A stretch of 64,000 bases of DNA, taken from NCBI RefSeq assembly GCF_001905655.1, contig NZ_JMHT01000053.1:1-64000 (forward strand). The letters are read 5' to 3'. The stretch's first letter is position 1; each line of letters opens with the position of its first letter. The translations under genes and the position numbers were made by a program. Positions 37,121 to 46,272 of this stretch are shown here, piece by piece. This DNA is from Mycobacterium sp. ST-F2 (GTDB lineage Bacteria > Actinomycetota > Actinomycetes > Mycobacteriales > Mycobacteriaceae). The notes under the pieces are model-generated. The model saw nothing but the letters and a program-made list of their open reading frames with translations. It did not search any database and was not told where the DNA came from.

Positions 37121-39163
37121 GTGGACTTCTACTCCGCCTACCGGCACGGATTCGTCCGCGTGGCCGCATGCACGCACCACACCGCGCTCGCGGACCCTGC
37201 GACCAATGCGGAGTCGGTGCTGAGCCTGGCCCGTGACTGCCACGACGACGCCGTTGCGCTGGCGGTGTTCCCGGAGCTGACGCTGTCGGGGTACTCGATC
37301 GAGGACATCCTCCTGTCGGACACCTTGCTGGAGTCGGTGACCGAGGCGCTGGCGTCGATCGTCGAGGCCTCGGCCGAGCTGCTGCCGGTTCTGGTGGTCG
37401 GCGCACCGCTGCGGCACCGGCACCGCATCTACAACACCGCCGTGGTGATCCACCGCGGATCGGTGCTCGGCGTGGTGCCCAAGTCGTACCTGCCGACCTA
37501 CCGCGAGTTCTACGAGGCGCGTCAGGTGGCCGCCGGTGCGGACGTGGAGGGAACCATCCGGCTGAACGGTGTCGACGTGCCGTTCGGCAACGACCTGTTG
37601 TTCGCCGCATCCGATCTGCCGAATTTCGTTCTGCACGTGGAGATCTGCGAAGACATGTGGGTGCCGGTGCCGCCGAGTGCGACGGCCGCGCTGGCCGGGG
37701 CGACGGTGCTGGCCAACCTGTCGGGCAGCCCGATCACCATCGGCCGGGCCGACGACCGCAAACTGCTGGCCCGTTCGGCGTCGTCGCGGTGCCTGGCGGC
37801 CTATGTCTATGCGGCCGCGGGGGAGGGCGAGTCGACCACGGACCTGGCCTGGGACGGCCAGACCATGATCTACGAAAACGGTGTGCTGCTGGCCGAATCC
37901 GAGCGGTTCCCGCGTGGAGAACGCCGGTCGGTCGCCGATGTCGACACCGAGTTGCTGGCCTCCGAGCGCTTGCGGATGGGCACGTTCGACGACAACCGCC
38001 GCCAGTTCGCCGACCGGACCTCGGACTTCCGGCGCATCGAATTCACGGTGTCGCCGCCGGCAGGTGACATCGGTCTGCTCCGCGAAATCGAACGGTTCCC
38101 GTTCGTGCCGTCGGATCCGCAACGGCTGCAACAGGATTGCTACGAGGCCTACAACATCCAGGTGTCCGGTCTGGAGCAGCGCCTGCGGGCATTGAACTTC
38201 CCGACCGTGGTGATCGGGGTGTCCGGCGGGCTCGATTCCACCCACGCGCTGATCGTCGCGGCCAAGGCGATGGACCGGGAAGGCCGGCCCCGCAGCGACA
38301 TCCTGGCCTTCACCATGCCGGGCTTCGCGACCGGCGACCGCACCAAGAACAACGCCACCGCCCTGGCCAAGGCGCTCGGAGTCACATTCTCCGAGTTGGA
38401 TATTCGGGACACCGCGCGGCTGATGCTCACCGAGATGGGGCATCCGTTCGCGCGCGGCGAGGCAGTGTACGACGTGACGTTCGAGAACGTGCAAGCCGGG
38501 CTGCGGACCGACTTCCTGTTCCGGCTGGCCAACCAACGCGGCGGCATCGTGCTGGGCACCGGTGACCTGTCCGAACTCGGCCTCGGTTGGTCCACCTACG
38601 GCGTCGGCGACCAGATGTCGCACTACAACGTCAACGGCGGGGTGCCGAAAACCCTTATCCAGCACCTGATCCGGTGGGTGATCTCCTCCGGGCAGTTCGG
38701 CGACGACGTCAACGATGTGTTGCAGTCGGTGCTGGACACCGAGATCACTCCGGAGCTGGTACCGGCGGCTGATGGTGAGGTGGTCCAGAGCAGCCAGGCC
38801 AAGGTGGGACCGTATGCGCTGCAGGACTTTTCGCTATATCAGGTGCTGCGGTACGGGTTCCGGCCGTCGAAGATCGCGTTCCTGTCGTGGCATGCGTGGC
38901 GGGACGTCGACGCCGGCGACTGGCCCGCGGGCTTCCCGGACGACGAGCACGTGGCCTACTCGCTGTCCGATATCCGGCACTGGCTGAAAGTCTTCGTCCA
39001 GCGCTTCTACTCGTTCAGTCAGTTCAAGCGGTCGGCGCTGCCGAACGGGCCGAAGGTGTCCGCAGGTGGCGCGTTGTCTCCGCGCGGGGACTGGCGGGCG
39101 CCGTCGGACATGTCTGCGCGCATCTGGCTCGACGAGATCGAGCGCCACGTTCCGGAGGGCTGA
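37121..39163 (+). CDS. nadE: Glutamine-dependent NAD synthetase
   Basis: A 680-residue two-domain enzyme that makes NAD from deamido-NAD using glutamine. The N-terminal nitrilase-like glutaminase has Glu in FPELTLSGYS, Lys in VPKSYLPTYREFYE and the nucleophile Cys in VEICEDMWVP. The C-terminal synthetase has the PP-loop VSGGLDSTHALIVA and GTGDLSELGLGWSTYG. The length and sequence match the M. tuberculosis enzyme (679 residues). The start is GTG 37121 (MDFYSAYRHGFVRVAAC). Confidence 0.97.
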   Translation: MDFYSAYRHGFVRVAACTHHTALADPATNAESVLSLARDCHDDAVALAVFPELTLSGYSIEDILLSDTLLESVTEALASIVEASAELLPVLVVGAPLRHRHRIYNTAVVIHRGSVLGVVPKSYLPTYREFYEARQVAAGADVEGTIRLNGVDVPFGNDLLFAASDLPNFVLHVEICEDMWVPVPPSATAALAGATVLANLSGSPITIGRADDRKLLARSASSRCLAAYVYAAAGEGESTTDLAWDGQTMIYENGVLLAESERFPRGERRSVADVDTELLASERLRMGTFDDNRRQFADRTSDFRRIEFTVSPPAGDIGLLREIERFPFVPSDPQRLQQDCYEAYNIQVSGLEQRLRALNFPTVVIGVSGGLDSTHALIVAAKAMDREGRPRSDILAFTMPGFATGDRTKNNATALAKALGVTFSELDIRDTARLMLTEMGHPFARGEAVYDVTFENVQAGLRTDFLFRLANQRGGIVLGTGDLSELGLGWSTYGVGDQMSHYNVNGGVPKTLIQHLIRWVISSGQFGDDVNDVLQSVLDTEITPELVPAADGEVVQSSQAKVGPYALQDFSLYQVLRYGFRPSKIAFLSWHAWRDVDAGDWPAGFPDDEHVAYSLSDIRHWLKVFVQRFYSFSQFKRSALPNGPKVSAGGALSPRGDWRAPSDMSARIWLDEIERHVPEG

Positions 39164-39290
39164 ACAGGCCGTTTTCGACGGTATCGAGAAAAACCGACGA
39201 TCGGTATGTTTTTTCGACCAAAGCGTCAATAGGCGGTCGTCGTTTCCGATAGCTTCCTGATAGTTGTCGCCAACTGTCGGGGAGGTTGTG

Positions 39291-41792
39291 ATGTCTGCAG
39301 CGCGCTATGTCGGTCGGGTTGGAGGATTGGCCGTCGCCCTCGGGGTGGGAACGGTCATCGTCATCGGCGGCGGGGTGGCCTACGCCGACGTGGGCGCCTC
39401 GGGGACGACGAGTGTCTCCCACGACACCGCGAACAGCGTGCCGGCAGGCGGTCAGGGCAAGGCAGAGCAGGCCAAGAAGCCCAAGCTTTCCAAGCCGCCC
39501 AAGACAAAGAAACCGAAGGCGCCGGTCCGGGCCGAATCAATGTCGTTGCCGGACAACGACTCCGATGTCGGTGATACCGGCGGACGGCACCGCGCCTCTG
39601 CGGAGCGCCCGGCCTCGATGCTGACGGCTGTCGCGCCGAAACCGACAGTTGAGGTGTCCGCACCTGCCGCGCCGGTCGCGGCGGTGGTGTCGGCCGTGAT
39701 CAAAGCGGTGCCGACCACGACCAAGCCGCTCGTAGGCTCGTCACCCACCGGCCCGGTCGAGTCGCAGGGGGCCTGGGTGCTGTTGGCCGCGTCCCGTCGC
39801 GAACTGGGCGTCGACCGGACCCTCGGCGTCACGCCGACGTCAGCGGTCAGCCCGACAGCCCCGGTCAGCTTGACGGCCACCAACGCGGTCTCGACCCTGA
39901 CCGACCCCGGTCCCGTCGTCCTGTTCGACAACGGCATCATCCACGGCTCGATCGGGACGCCAGTGAGTGGGCCGGTGACCTACAGCGTCATCGGCGGCGC
40001 ACCCGGCAAGGTGCGGATACTCAAGACCGGCGATTTCAGCTATCTGCCCAACTACACCGACGTCACCTCGGGCACCCCCGAGCAGTTCAAGGTGCGCGTG
40101 ACCCAGAAGACGGAGTTCGTCACCGCACTGAAGCAGATTCCACTGATCGGCTCGTTGGTCCCGGCTGTGTTGGCGAACGTGCGGCAGATTCCGATGGTCG
40201 CTGGACTGTTGACACCGCTCATCGGCGCATCGGTCGTGGTGCCCGTCAACGTCGACATCGACCAGCTGGTTCCGGACGGCGCCACGGTTGCCTACACGTA
40301 CAAGATCACGTCGTTCGGCGGCACTCCGATCAGCGTCAACTTCTTCCCGGCGCTGGGATTGCAGGCCGGGCACGTCGCGCCCACGGTCCTGGACGGCCCC
40401 GGCTTGACCAATCCAGGCGACACCAACCCGTATGGGCAGGGCCCGTTCGGCATCGGTACGTTGCGGGCCAGCGGTTACAACGTCGTCAGCTGGGACCCGC
40501 GGGGCGAGTACGCCTCGGGAGGCCTCGTTGAGCTCGACAACGTGAACTTCGAGGCCAAGGACGTTTCGTCCATCATCACGTGGATGGCCGGCCAGCCGGG
40601 AGTTCAGGCCGACGATGTCGCGACGCACGATCCGCGGATGGGGATGATCGGTCCGTCATACGGCGGTGGCATCCAGTGGCTGGTGGCCGCCACGGACAAG
40701 CGCGTCGACGCGATCGTGCCGACCGTCGCCTGGAATTCGCTGAACGATTCGCTGTACCCCGGTGGGGCGTTCAAGACGTCCTGGTCGTCGATGTTGGTGC
40801 TGGGCCTGCTGCGCACCGGCGCGCGGGTCAATCCGGAGCTCTACGCCGGTGTCCTGTTGGGCGATCTGCTGGGCATCCTCACCCCCTATCAGCAGAAGCT
40901 GCTGAGGCAGAGCAGCCCTGGCGCCTTGGTCGACAACATCACCGCGCCGACCCTCGTCGTCCAGGGCACCGTCGATGACCTGTTCCCGCTCCGGCAGGCG
41001 ATCACCAATGTCCAGCTGCTGTCCGACAACGTTGACGCACAAGGCAATCCGGTGCCGGTGAAGATGGTCTGGTTCTGCGGCGGCCACGGTGTCTGCCTGG
41101 ATCCGCAGAGCCCCATCCAGGGCCAGCTCCTGACCCTCGAGACGCTCAATTGGCTGAATCGTTACGTCAAGGGCAACACCTCGGTCAACACCGGGCCGGT
41201 CTTCCAATGGGTCGATCAGCGCGGCCAGTTCTACGCGTCGAACGTGATGCCGACGGTCCCGAGTTTCTACGGCACCCCCATCACCGACACCGGGGCCGGT
41301 GGATTCATGCCGATCGTGCCGATCGTCGGTGGCTCGGGCCCACTCGGAAATCCACTGGGGCTGGACAAGTCGCTGCCGATCCCGACCAAGGCGCAGAACG
41401 CGATCAACATCCCGCTGGCCTTGCCGACGACGGGGACCACCCAGCTGGTCGGAGCGCCGACGCTGACGGTCAACTACACCGGGGTCGGGACCAGCCGGTA
41501 CGTCTACGCCCAGATCGTCGACGATGCCACGGGGCGGGTGGTCGGCAATGTGGTGACGCCCATTCCCGTGAAGCTCGACGGGCAGTCGCGCCACGTGACC
41601 GTCAACCTGGAGGACATCGTCTACACGGCCAAACCAGGTGACGGCCTCACACTGCAGTTGGTCGGCTCGACCACGCCGTACCAGAGCTTCACCTCGGTCG
41701 GGTTCATCAACGTGTCCTCGGTGTCGGTCACACTGCCGACCGTCGGGACCGGTGTGGTGCCGGTCGGCCCGGCGCCGGCGGCGGTTGCCTGA
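39291..41792 (+). CDS. Large secreted CocE/NonD-like alpha/beta hydrolase
   Basis: An 833-residue protein. Residues 1-35 form a signal peptide (GLAVALGVGTVIVIGGGVAYA). A Lys/Pro-rich and Ala/Thr-rich linker of about 160 residues follows, then an Ig/cadherin-like segment (about 200-320, VTYSVIGGAPGKVRILKTGDFSYLP). The hydrolase core resembles S15/CocE peptidases: WDPRGEYASGG, nucleophile in GPSYGGGIQW, Asp in VQGTVDDLFPL, His in CGGHGVC. A beta-rich C-terminal domain closes the protein. I chose ATG 39291 because the signal peptide starts there. Substrate is unknown; an ester or amide outside the cell is likely. Confidence 0.88.
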   Translation: MSAARYVGRVGGLAVALGVGTVIVIGGGVAYADVGASGTTSVSHDTANSVPAGGQGKAEQAKKPKLSKPPKTKKPKAPVRAESMSLPDNDSDVGDTGGRHRASAERPASMLTAVAPKPTVEVSAPAAPVAAVVSAVIKAVPTTTKPLVGSSPTGPVESQGAWVLLAASRRELGVDRTLGVTPTSAVSPTAPVSLTATNAVSTLTDPGPVVLFDNGIIHGSIGTPVSGPVTYSVIGGAPGKVRILKTGDFSYLPNYTDVTSGTPEQFKVRVTQKTEFVTALKQIPLIGSLVPAVLANVRQIPMVAGLLTPLIGASVVVPVNVDIDQLVPDGATVAYTYKITSFGGTPISVNFFPALGLQAGHVAPTVLDGPGLTNPGDTNPYGQGPFGIGTLRASGYNVVSWDPRGEYASGGLVELDNVNFEAKDVSSIITWMAGQPGVQADDVATHDPRMGMIGPSYGGGIQWLVAATDKRVDAIVPTVAWNSLNDSLYPGGAFKTSWSSMLVLGLLRTGARVNPELYAGVLLGDLLGILTPYQQKLLRQSSPGALVDNITAPTLVVQGTVDDLFPLRQAITNVQLLSDNVDAQGNPVPVKMVWFCGGHGVCLDPQSPIQGQLLTLETLNWLNRYVKGNTSVNTGPVFQWVDQRGQFYASNVMPTVPSFYGTPITDTGAGGFMPIVPIVGGSGPLGNPLGLDKSLPIPTKAQNAINIPLALPTTGTTQLVGAPTLTVNYTGVGTSRYVYAQIVDDATGRVVGNVVTPIPVKLDGQSRHVTVNLEDIVYTAKPGDGLTLQLVGSTTPYQSFTSVGFINVSSVSVTLPTVGTGVVPVGPAPAAVA

Positions 41793-41815
41793 GCTGTGTT
41801 GACTCCGCGCTGAGG

Positions 41816-41862
41816 GCGCACTTGTGCGAGTGAGTTGGTGCGTGCACGCAGCGTCAACGGCC
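41816..41862. repeat. Dispersed repeat copy B (palindromic core)
   Basis: The stretch GTGCGAGTGAGTTGGTGCGT continuing into GCACGCAGCGTCAAC matches the repeat at 22279-22329. It contains the perfect 12-bp palindrome TGCGTGCACGCA. It fills the gap between two convergent genes and may act as a terminator. Confidence 0.6.
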
Positions 41863-41864
41863 GC

Positions 41865-43001
41865 TCAGGCGGCGGCGAGGACGTTGGGTTCGTCGAGGTC
41901 GTCGGCCCTGTGCTGAGTCCGTGCCGCCGCATGCACCACCAGCGCGAAGGCAACGGTGATCGGGATGACGGGGCCGTCCATGCCGCCGGCGAGGACAGCG
42001 TCGGCCGTCGTGAAGACCGGCGGCACGATCTGTGCGTACAAGCTCGCGGCCGTCGGCGCCGCGGCGAAGCCCCAGAGGAGCCAGCGCCACTGCCGTTCGC
42101 GCACCGTATCGCCCGCGGCGCGGGCGCGAAACACCCCGCGGGCAGCGAGGGCGAGGGTGATCCAGGCCGGTACGAGATGAAAGAGCGCCAGGGAGTGCGG
42201 GATCGGCGCCGGCAGCCGCACGACCAGGGCGGCGTAGGCCACTGACCCGACGATGGCCAAACCCACCGCGGCGCCGTACTTCCATGCCGGAGAGGAACTG
42301 ACCTGCGAGTCCGGCTGCGCGCGCTGAGTCAGCATGAAGGCGAAGACGGCACTGCCGGGTGCGACGACGCCGAGGACGATGGAGCCCACGCCGATGTTGG
42401 TCAGCAGATCGTGCTGCGGGATCAGGGGCTGGATGCCGATCCAGATCACCCGGAGCAACGGCGCCGTCATCATCAGCGCGATGCCGTAGGTCATCCAGGC
42501 ACGGTGGGTGACGAGGTCGCGGCGTCGGATCGCGTAGACCGCGTACCAGGCACTGCCGAGCGTGCCGATTGCCAAGGCGCGCAACTGGGTTTCGAATGCC
42601 GGTCCGATGAAGTGCTGCGCGGGCGGCGTGATGTACAGAAACACCAACGCGGTCAACATGCTGACGGACATCAGCGTGAGATACACGCGACCTGTCCACC
42701 GGTGTACCGCCGGCCGACGGGTGCGCAGCCGCGGCGAGAACTGAAACAGGCCCAGCGTCAGGGCAAGTGCGGCCAACGTGGTGTGGACCATGAGGACCAC
42801 GCGATGCTCGGTGTAGGCGCCGTGGCGGACGGATTCGACGGACCCGGCACCGACCGCGTAGCTGCGGCCGTTGATGAGGGTGTTGACTGCGTCCTGCCAG
42901 TGCGACATCTGAGGGGCGAACAGTGGCCAGGTGTAGTTGAGAGCGAGCGGCACATAGCCGACGGCGATGGCGACCGTGAGCAGAAAGAACCTCCGCGACA
43001 C
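41865..43001 (-). CDS. DUF2306 integral membrane protein
   Basis: A 378-residue membrane protein with about nine or ten hydrophobic segments, beginning with FFLLTVAIAVGYVPLALNY and including the family region HRWTGRVYLTLMSVSM and HRAWMTYGIALMM. These His-containing loops mark the DUF2306 (cytochrome-like) family. I chose GTG 43001 (MSRRFFLLTV) because AAAGGA lies six bases upstream. An ATG at 43025 has no ribosome site and would almost coincide with the start predicted from TACAAT at 43042-43037. Function unknown. Confidence 0.8.
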   Translation of the reverse strand: MSRRFFLLTVAIAVGYVPLALNYTWPLFAPQMSHWQDAVNTLINGRSYAVGAGSVESVRHGAYTEHRVVLMVHTTLAALALTLGLFQFSPRLRTRRPAVHRWTGRVYLTLMSVSMLTALVFLYITPPAQHFIGPAFETQLRALAIGTLGSAWYAVYAIRRRDLVTHRAWMTYGIALMMTAPLLRVIWIGIQPLIPQHDLLTNIGVGSIVLGVVAPGSAVFAFMLTQRAQPDSQVSSSPAWKYGAAVGLAIVGSVAYAALVVRLPAPIPHSLALFHLVPAWITLALAARGVFRARAAGDTVRERQWRWLLWGFAAAPTAASLYAQIVPPVFTTADAVLAGGMDGPVIPITVAFALVVHAAARTQHRADDLDEPNVLAAA

Positions 43002-43106
43002 CGTGATTCCTTTGTGGCCGTCCATTTGAAGGTCAGATTGTAGGGCCACCCTCGGCCAACTGGACGTATTTGCTGAATCATGGCTGTCGCGCGCGTACCC
43101 GGGGCG

Positions 43107-43313
43107 TCAGAGCCGGTCCATCTCGCGTGCCATGCAGGCCTGTTCCAGGTAGCTGTGGTGGACGGTACGGGGTGCCGGATCCGGCGTCGGCGAGGTGAGC
43201 AGCCAATGCGCGGCGGCAGCGATCGTGTGTTCCACGCCGGTCCACCAGTGGGCCAGTGCCGGGCGGGTCGCGGCGATACCGAACTGCATTGTGGCGGTCT
43301 GAGTTTGGCTCAT
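43107..43313 (-). CDS. Small protein of module 1 with MAREM-x-RL C-terminus
   Basis: A 68-residue protein starting at ATG 43313 with AAGGAG seven bases upstream. It contains HWWTGVEHTIAAAAHWLL and ends SYLEQACMAREMDRL. The protein at 60964-61158 has the same length, the same EH-x-I-x-x-A-x-H spacing and the same ending MAREM-x-RL, so the two are paralogues. No signal peptide or known domain is seen. Both stand beside a P450/LuxR module, which suggests a linked role as partner, regulator or peptide substrate. That role is inference. Confidence 0.8.
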   Translation of the reverse strand: MSQTQTATMQFGIAATRPALAHWWTGVEHTIAAAAHWLLTSPTPDPAPRTVHHSYLEQACMAREMDRL

Positions 43314-43413
43314 CGGAGTGCTCCTTTGAAAGTGGTGACTCCTACTGTCCCGCGCAGCGGTGAAGACTCCATCGGCCGTCATGCGCAATTCGGGGTGCCC
43401 GGCCCGCGAGAGT

Positions 43414-43448
43414 CATCTACGCCATTGGCTGATGCGTACGCGTAGATG
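43414..43448. promoter_or_regulatory. Inverted repeat between divergent small-protein and LuxR genes
   Basis: CATCTACGC (43414-43422) and GCGTAGATG (43440-43448) are exact inverses with a 17-base spacer. The first arm and part of the spacer (ATCTACGCCATTGGCTGATG) recur upstream of the module 1 P450 at 47532-47552 with one gap and two mismatches. The position between divergent genes fits an operator. Confidence 0.5.
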
Positions 43449-43487
43449 CTGAGTGATCGAGCATGTGGTTGCCCGATGGCGGTTAGC

Positions 43488-43586
43488 ATGAGCGAGATCG
43501 ACGGGAGCAATCTGGATGTGACCGTACCGCTGCCGACTGGAACCATGACGTTGCTGCTTGCAGGCGTCGAGGGCAATCATGGCTGA
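43488..43586 (+). CDS. 32-codon leader frame, relic of a cyclase domain
   Basis: ATG 43488 opens a frame that reads MSEIDGSNLDVTVPLPTGTM and then TLLLAGVEGNHG before a TGA at 43584. The part LPTGTMTLLLAGVEG matches the conserved start of the class III adenylate cyclase domain (LPTGTVTLLLADVEGSTRLW as I recall it) that heads the large mycobacterial cyclase-ATPase-LuxR regulators. The frame ends 8 bases inside the LuxR gene, which begins at the ATPase-domain boundary. It may be a fossil left by a deletion of the cyclase, or may now act as a short upstream frame controlling LuxR translation. Confidence 0.55.
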   Translation: MSEIDGSNLDVTVPLPTGTMTLLLAGVEGNHG

Positions 43587-46272
43587 TCCCGGAAAGGCGC
43601 ACAATCTCCCGCCGCAGTTGACGAATTTTGTTGGGCGCGAATCGGAAATAGATGACTTGCGCTCCGCCATCGCCGTCAGTCGGCTCGTCACTCTCACCGG
43701 CGCCGGCGGTGTCGGCAAGACCCGGTTGGTAGTTGAATTGGCGGCTGTATCAGCATTCGAGGACGGTGTCTGGTTCGTCGATCTGGCCCCGATCATGCAC
43801 CCGGATCTGGTCGCGGTGACCGTCGCCCGTGCCCTCGGGTTGGTCGATCAACCGGGGCAATCTCCGACCGACAGGGTGCTGGCTTTTGTGCGGGACCGAA
43901 GCATGCTGGTGGTGCTGGACAACTGCGAGCACGTCCTCGATGCTTGTGCCCGCTTGGTCGTGCTACTACTCGCGAGTGCACCCGCTCTGAAAGTTTGTGC
44001 GACCAGCCGTGAACCGATCAATATCGCCGGTGAAGCCGTGTGGCAGGTCCCGTCGCTGTCGGTGGATGATGACGCGGTCGCGCTGTTTGCCGACCGCGCC
44101 CGGTTGGCAATGGCCCATTTTGCGCTCACTGACGAGAGCTCACCGATCGTTGCCGAGATCTGCCGTCGCCTCGACGGCATTCCGTTGGCAATCGAGTTGG
44201 CAGCGGCCCGAGTTCGTGCCTTGTCCCTCGCTGAGATTCTCGATGGCCTGCACGATCGATTCCGGCTGCTCACCGGAGGCTCGCGCACCGCCGTGCATCG
44301 GCAACAGACATTGCGCGCCTCGGTCGACTGGTCGCACGCGCTGCTCACCGATGTCGAGCGAATTCTGTTCCGCCGGCTCGGTGTTTTCTTCGGCGGATTC
44401 GATCTCGATGCCGCTCGAGCGGTCGCGGGCTGCGATGGATTGGAGCCCGATCAGGTGCTCGATCAGCTCATGCTGCTGGTGGACAAATCGCTTGTGGTCG
44501 CCGAAAACACCGGCCCGCGAACGAGATACCGCCTCCTCGAAACCATCCGTCAGTACGCGCTGGAACAGCTCGGAGAGTCCGGTGAAGCCGAGTCGGTTCG
44601 CATTCGGCACTCCGATCACTACGCCGCGATGGTGAGAGCGTTCGACGAACCGACACTCACCGGTCAGCAGCTGGACCGAGCCGAGCAGGAGATCGACAAT
44701 CTGCGCGGCGCATTTGGCTGGAGCCTGGAGAACGCCGATGCAGAATGGGCTCTGGCGATGGCGTCGTCGCTGCACCCCTTGTGGTTGTCGCGCGGCCGAC
44801 TACGCGAGGGGCTGGCCTGGCTCGATGTGGCATTCGACAAGGCGAACCACGCAAGCGTGAGTTCGATCGTACGTACCCGGGCGGTCGCGGACCGGTGCGT
44901 GCTGCGGGGGTGGGTCTGGGGGCCGATCGATGTCGAAGAGGTCACCGAGATGTTGACCGTGGCGCGTGGACTGAACGACCCGGCCACTCTGATCCGGGCA
45001 CTCATTGCGTATGCGGCGGTCGTGGCGTACAACACCGAGGCAGCTCGCCCGTGCCTGGTTGAAGCCGCGCAGTTGGCCCGCGATCTCCGCGACTCCTGGC
45101 GGCTGAGCGAGATTCTGGGGATGCAGGCCGTAGCGGCCATGGCGGCCGGCGACCCCAACGGGGTACTGGTCGTGGCCGATGAGGCTCGCCCGATAGTCGA
45201 CGCCATCGGCGATCGGTTCGGATCTCGTCAGGTGCGATGGGCAACGGGCTGGGCCCTCAGCCTCCAGGGAGACCTGGTTGGCGGGCTCGCGCTGAACCGT
45301 GAAGTGATCGACGAAGCCGACGTGGTCGGCGACTTGACACTCAAGCTGTACAACGTGCTCATGCTGGGTTTCGGACAAGCCTGGCTCGGTGACGTCGTCG
45401 CCGCGCGCGACACGGCCGACCTTCACCTGCGCATCGCAGCGGAGTCCGGCGACATCTACGAAGGGGCAAGTCACACCACGTCGGCGCTCGCCTGGTTGTC
45501 CGGAGGAGATGCGGCGGCCGCCTGGCAGTCCTTCGAAACGGCGCGCAGGCACACCGGCCTGCATAAATTGATTTCCTCGCTCTATTCCCATGCGGCGCTG
45601 GCGCCGTTGGTGTGCGGCGATGTGACCGCGGCGCGGCAGTGGGCCGACGACGTCGTGGCTGTGTCGCAGGGGTGCTACTTGTCAGTGGCGCTGACGAGCC
45701 GAGCGCGTGTGGCCATCGCCGAGGGAGCGCTGGGGCAGGCCGATCGTGATGCGCGCGAAGCGCTTTCGATCGCCACCGCCACCGGGACCTTGCTGGGTGT
45801 TCCGTCGACCTTGGAATGTCTGGCCGATGTTGCGGCCGGCGCCGGCAGGCACCTGGACGCCGGTCGCCTGCTCGGCGCGGCGGATGCGGTTCGGCGGCGT
45901 ACGGGTGAAGTCAGATTCAAAGTGCTCGACGCCGGGTACCGCCGCTCGATTCACGAGCTGCGAGAAGTTCTGGGGGAGAAGCAGTTCGACGTCGCGTGGG
46001 CCGAAGGCGGGGCGTTGTCGACAGAAGAGGCACTCGCGTACGCACAGCGGGGTCACGGCGAACGTCACCGGCCGTCGAGTGGTTGGGCGTCCTTGACGCC
46101 GGCCGAACTGGACGTCGTGCGGTTGGTTCGGGAAGGGTTGGGCAACAAGGACATTGCCGCGCGGTTGTTTGTGTCGCCGCGAACCGTGCAAGCCCACCTG
46201 ACGCACATCTACAACAAGATCGGCATCACGTCGCGCATGCAGCTCGCTCAGGAAGCCGCCCGCCACGACTGA
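43579..46272 (+). CDS. ATPase-LuxR family transcriptional regulator (module 1)
   Basis: An 897-residue regulator. It begins with KAHNLPPQLTNFVGRESEID, the usual linker after a cyclase domain in this family. The NB-ARC-like ATPase has Walker A TGAGGVGKTRLVVEL (residues 40-54) and Walker B MLVVLDNCEHVLD. A helical repeat region spans about 300-820. The C-terminal LuxR helix-turn-helix is LTPAELDVVRLVREGLGNKDIAARLFVSPRTVQAHLTHI in two parts (residues 833-870). Rv0386-type relatives carry a cyclase in front; here only a fragment remains in another frame. It converges with the P450 gene and overlaps it by 25 bases. Confidence 0.9.
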   Translation: MADPGKAHNLPPQLTNFVGRESEIDDLRSAIAVSRLVTLTGAGGVGKTRLVVELAAVSAFEDGVWFVDLAPIMHPDLVAVTVARALGLVDQPGQSPTDRVLAFVRDRSMLVVLDNCEHVLDACARLVVLLLASAPALKVCATSREPINIAGEAVWQVPSLSVDDDAVALFADRARLAMAHFALTDESSPIVAEICRRLDGIPLAIELAAARVRALSLAEILDGLHDRFRLLTGGSRTAVHRQQTLRASVDWSHALLTDVERILFRRLGVFFGGFDLDAARAVAGCDGLEPDQVLDQLMLLVDKSLVVAENTGPRTRYRLLETIRQYALEQLGESGEAESVRIRHSDHYAAMVRAFDEPTLTGQQLDRAEQEIDNLRGAFGWSLENADAEWALAMASSLHPLWLSRGRLREGLAWLDVAFDKANHASVSSIVRTRAVADRCVLRGWVWGPIDVEEVTEMLTVARGLNDPATLIRALIAYAAVVAYNTEAARPCLVEAAQLARDLRDSWRLSEILGMQAVAAMAAGDPNGVLVVADEARPIVDAIGDRFGSRQVRWATGWALSLQGDLVGGLALNREVIDEADVVGDLTLKLYNVLMLGFGQAWLGDVVAARDTADLHLRIAAESGDIYEGASHTTSALAWLSGGDAAAAWQSFETARRHTGLHKLISSLYSHAALAPLVCGDVTAARQWADDVVAVSQGCYLSVALTSRARVAIAEGALGQADRDAREALSIATATGTLLGVPSTLECLADVAAGAGRHLDAGRLLGAADAVRRRTGEVRFKVLDAGYRRSIHELREVLGEKQFDVAWAEGGALSTEEALAYAQRGHGERHRPSSGWASLTPAELDVVRLVREGLGNKDIAARLFVSPRTVQAHLTHIYNKIGITSRMQLAQEAARHD

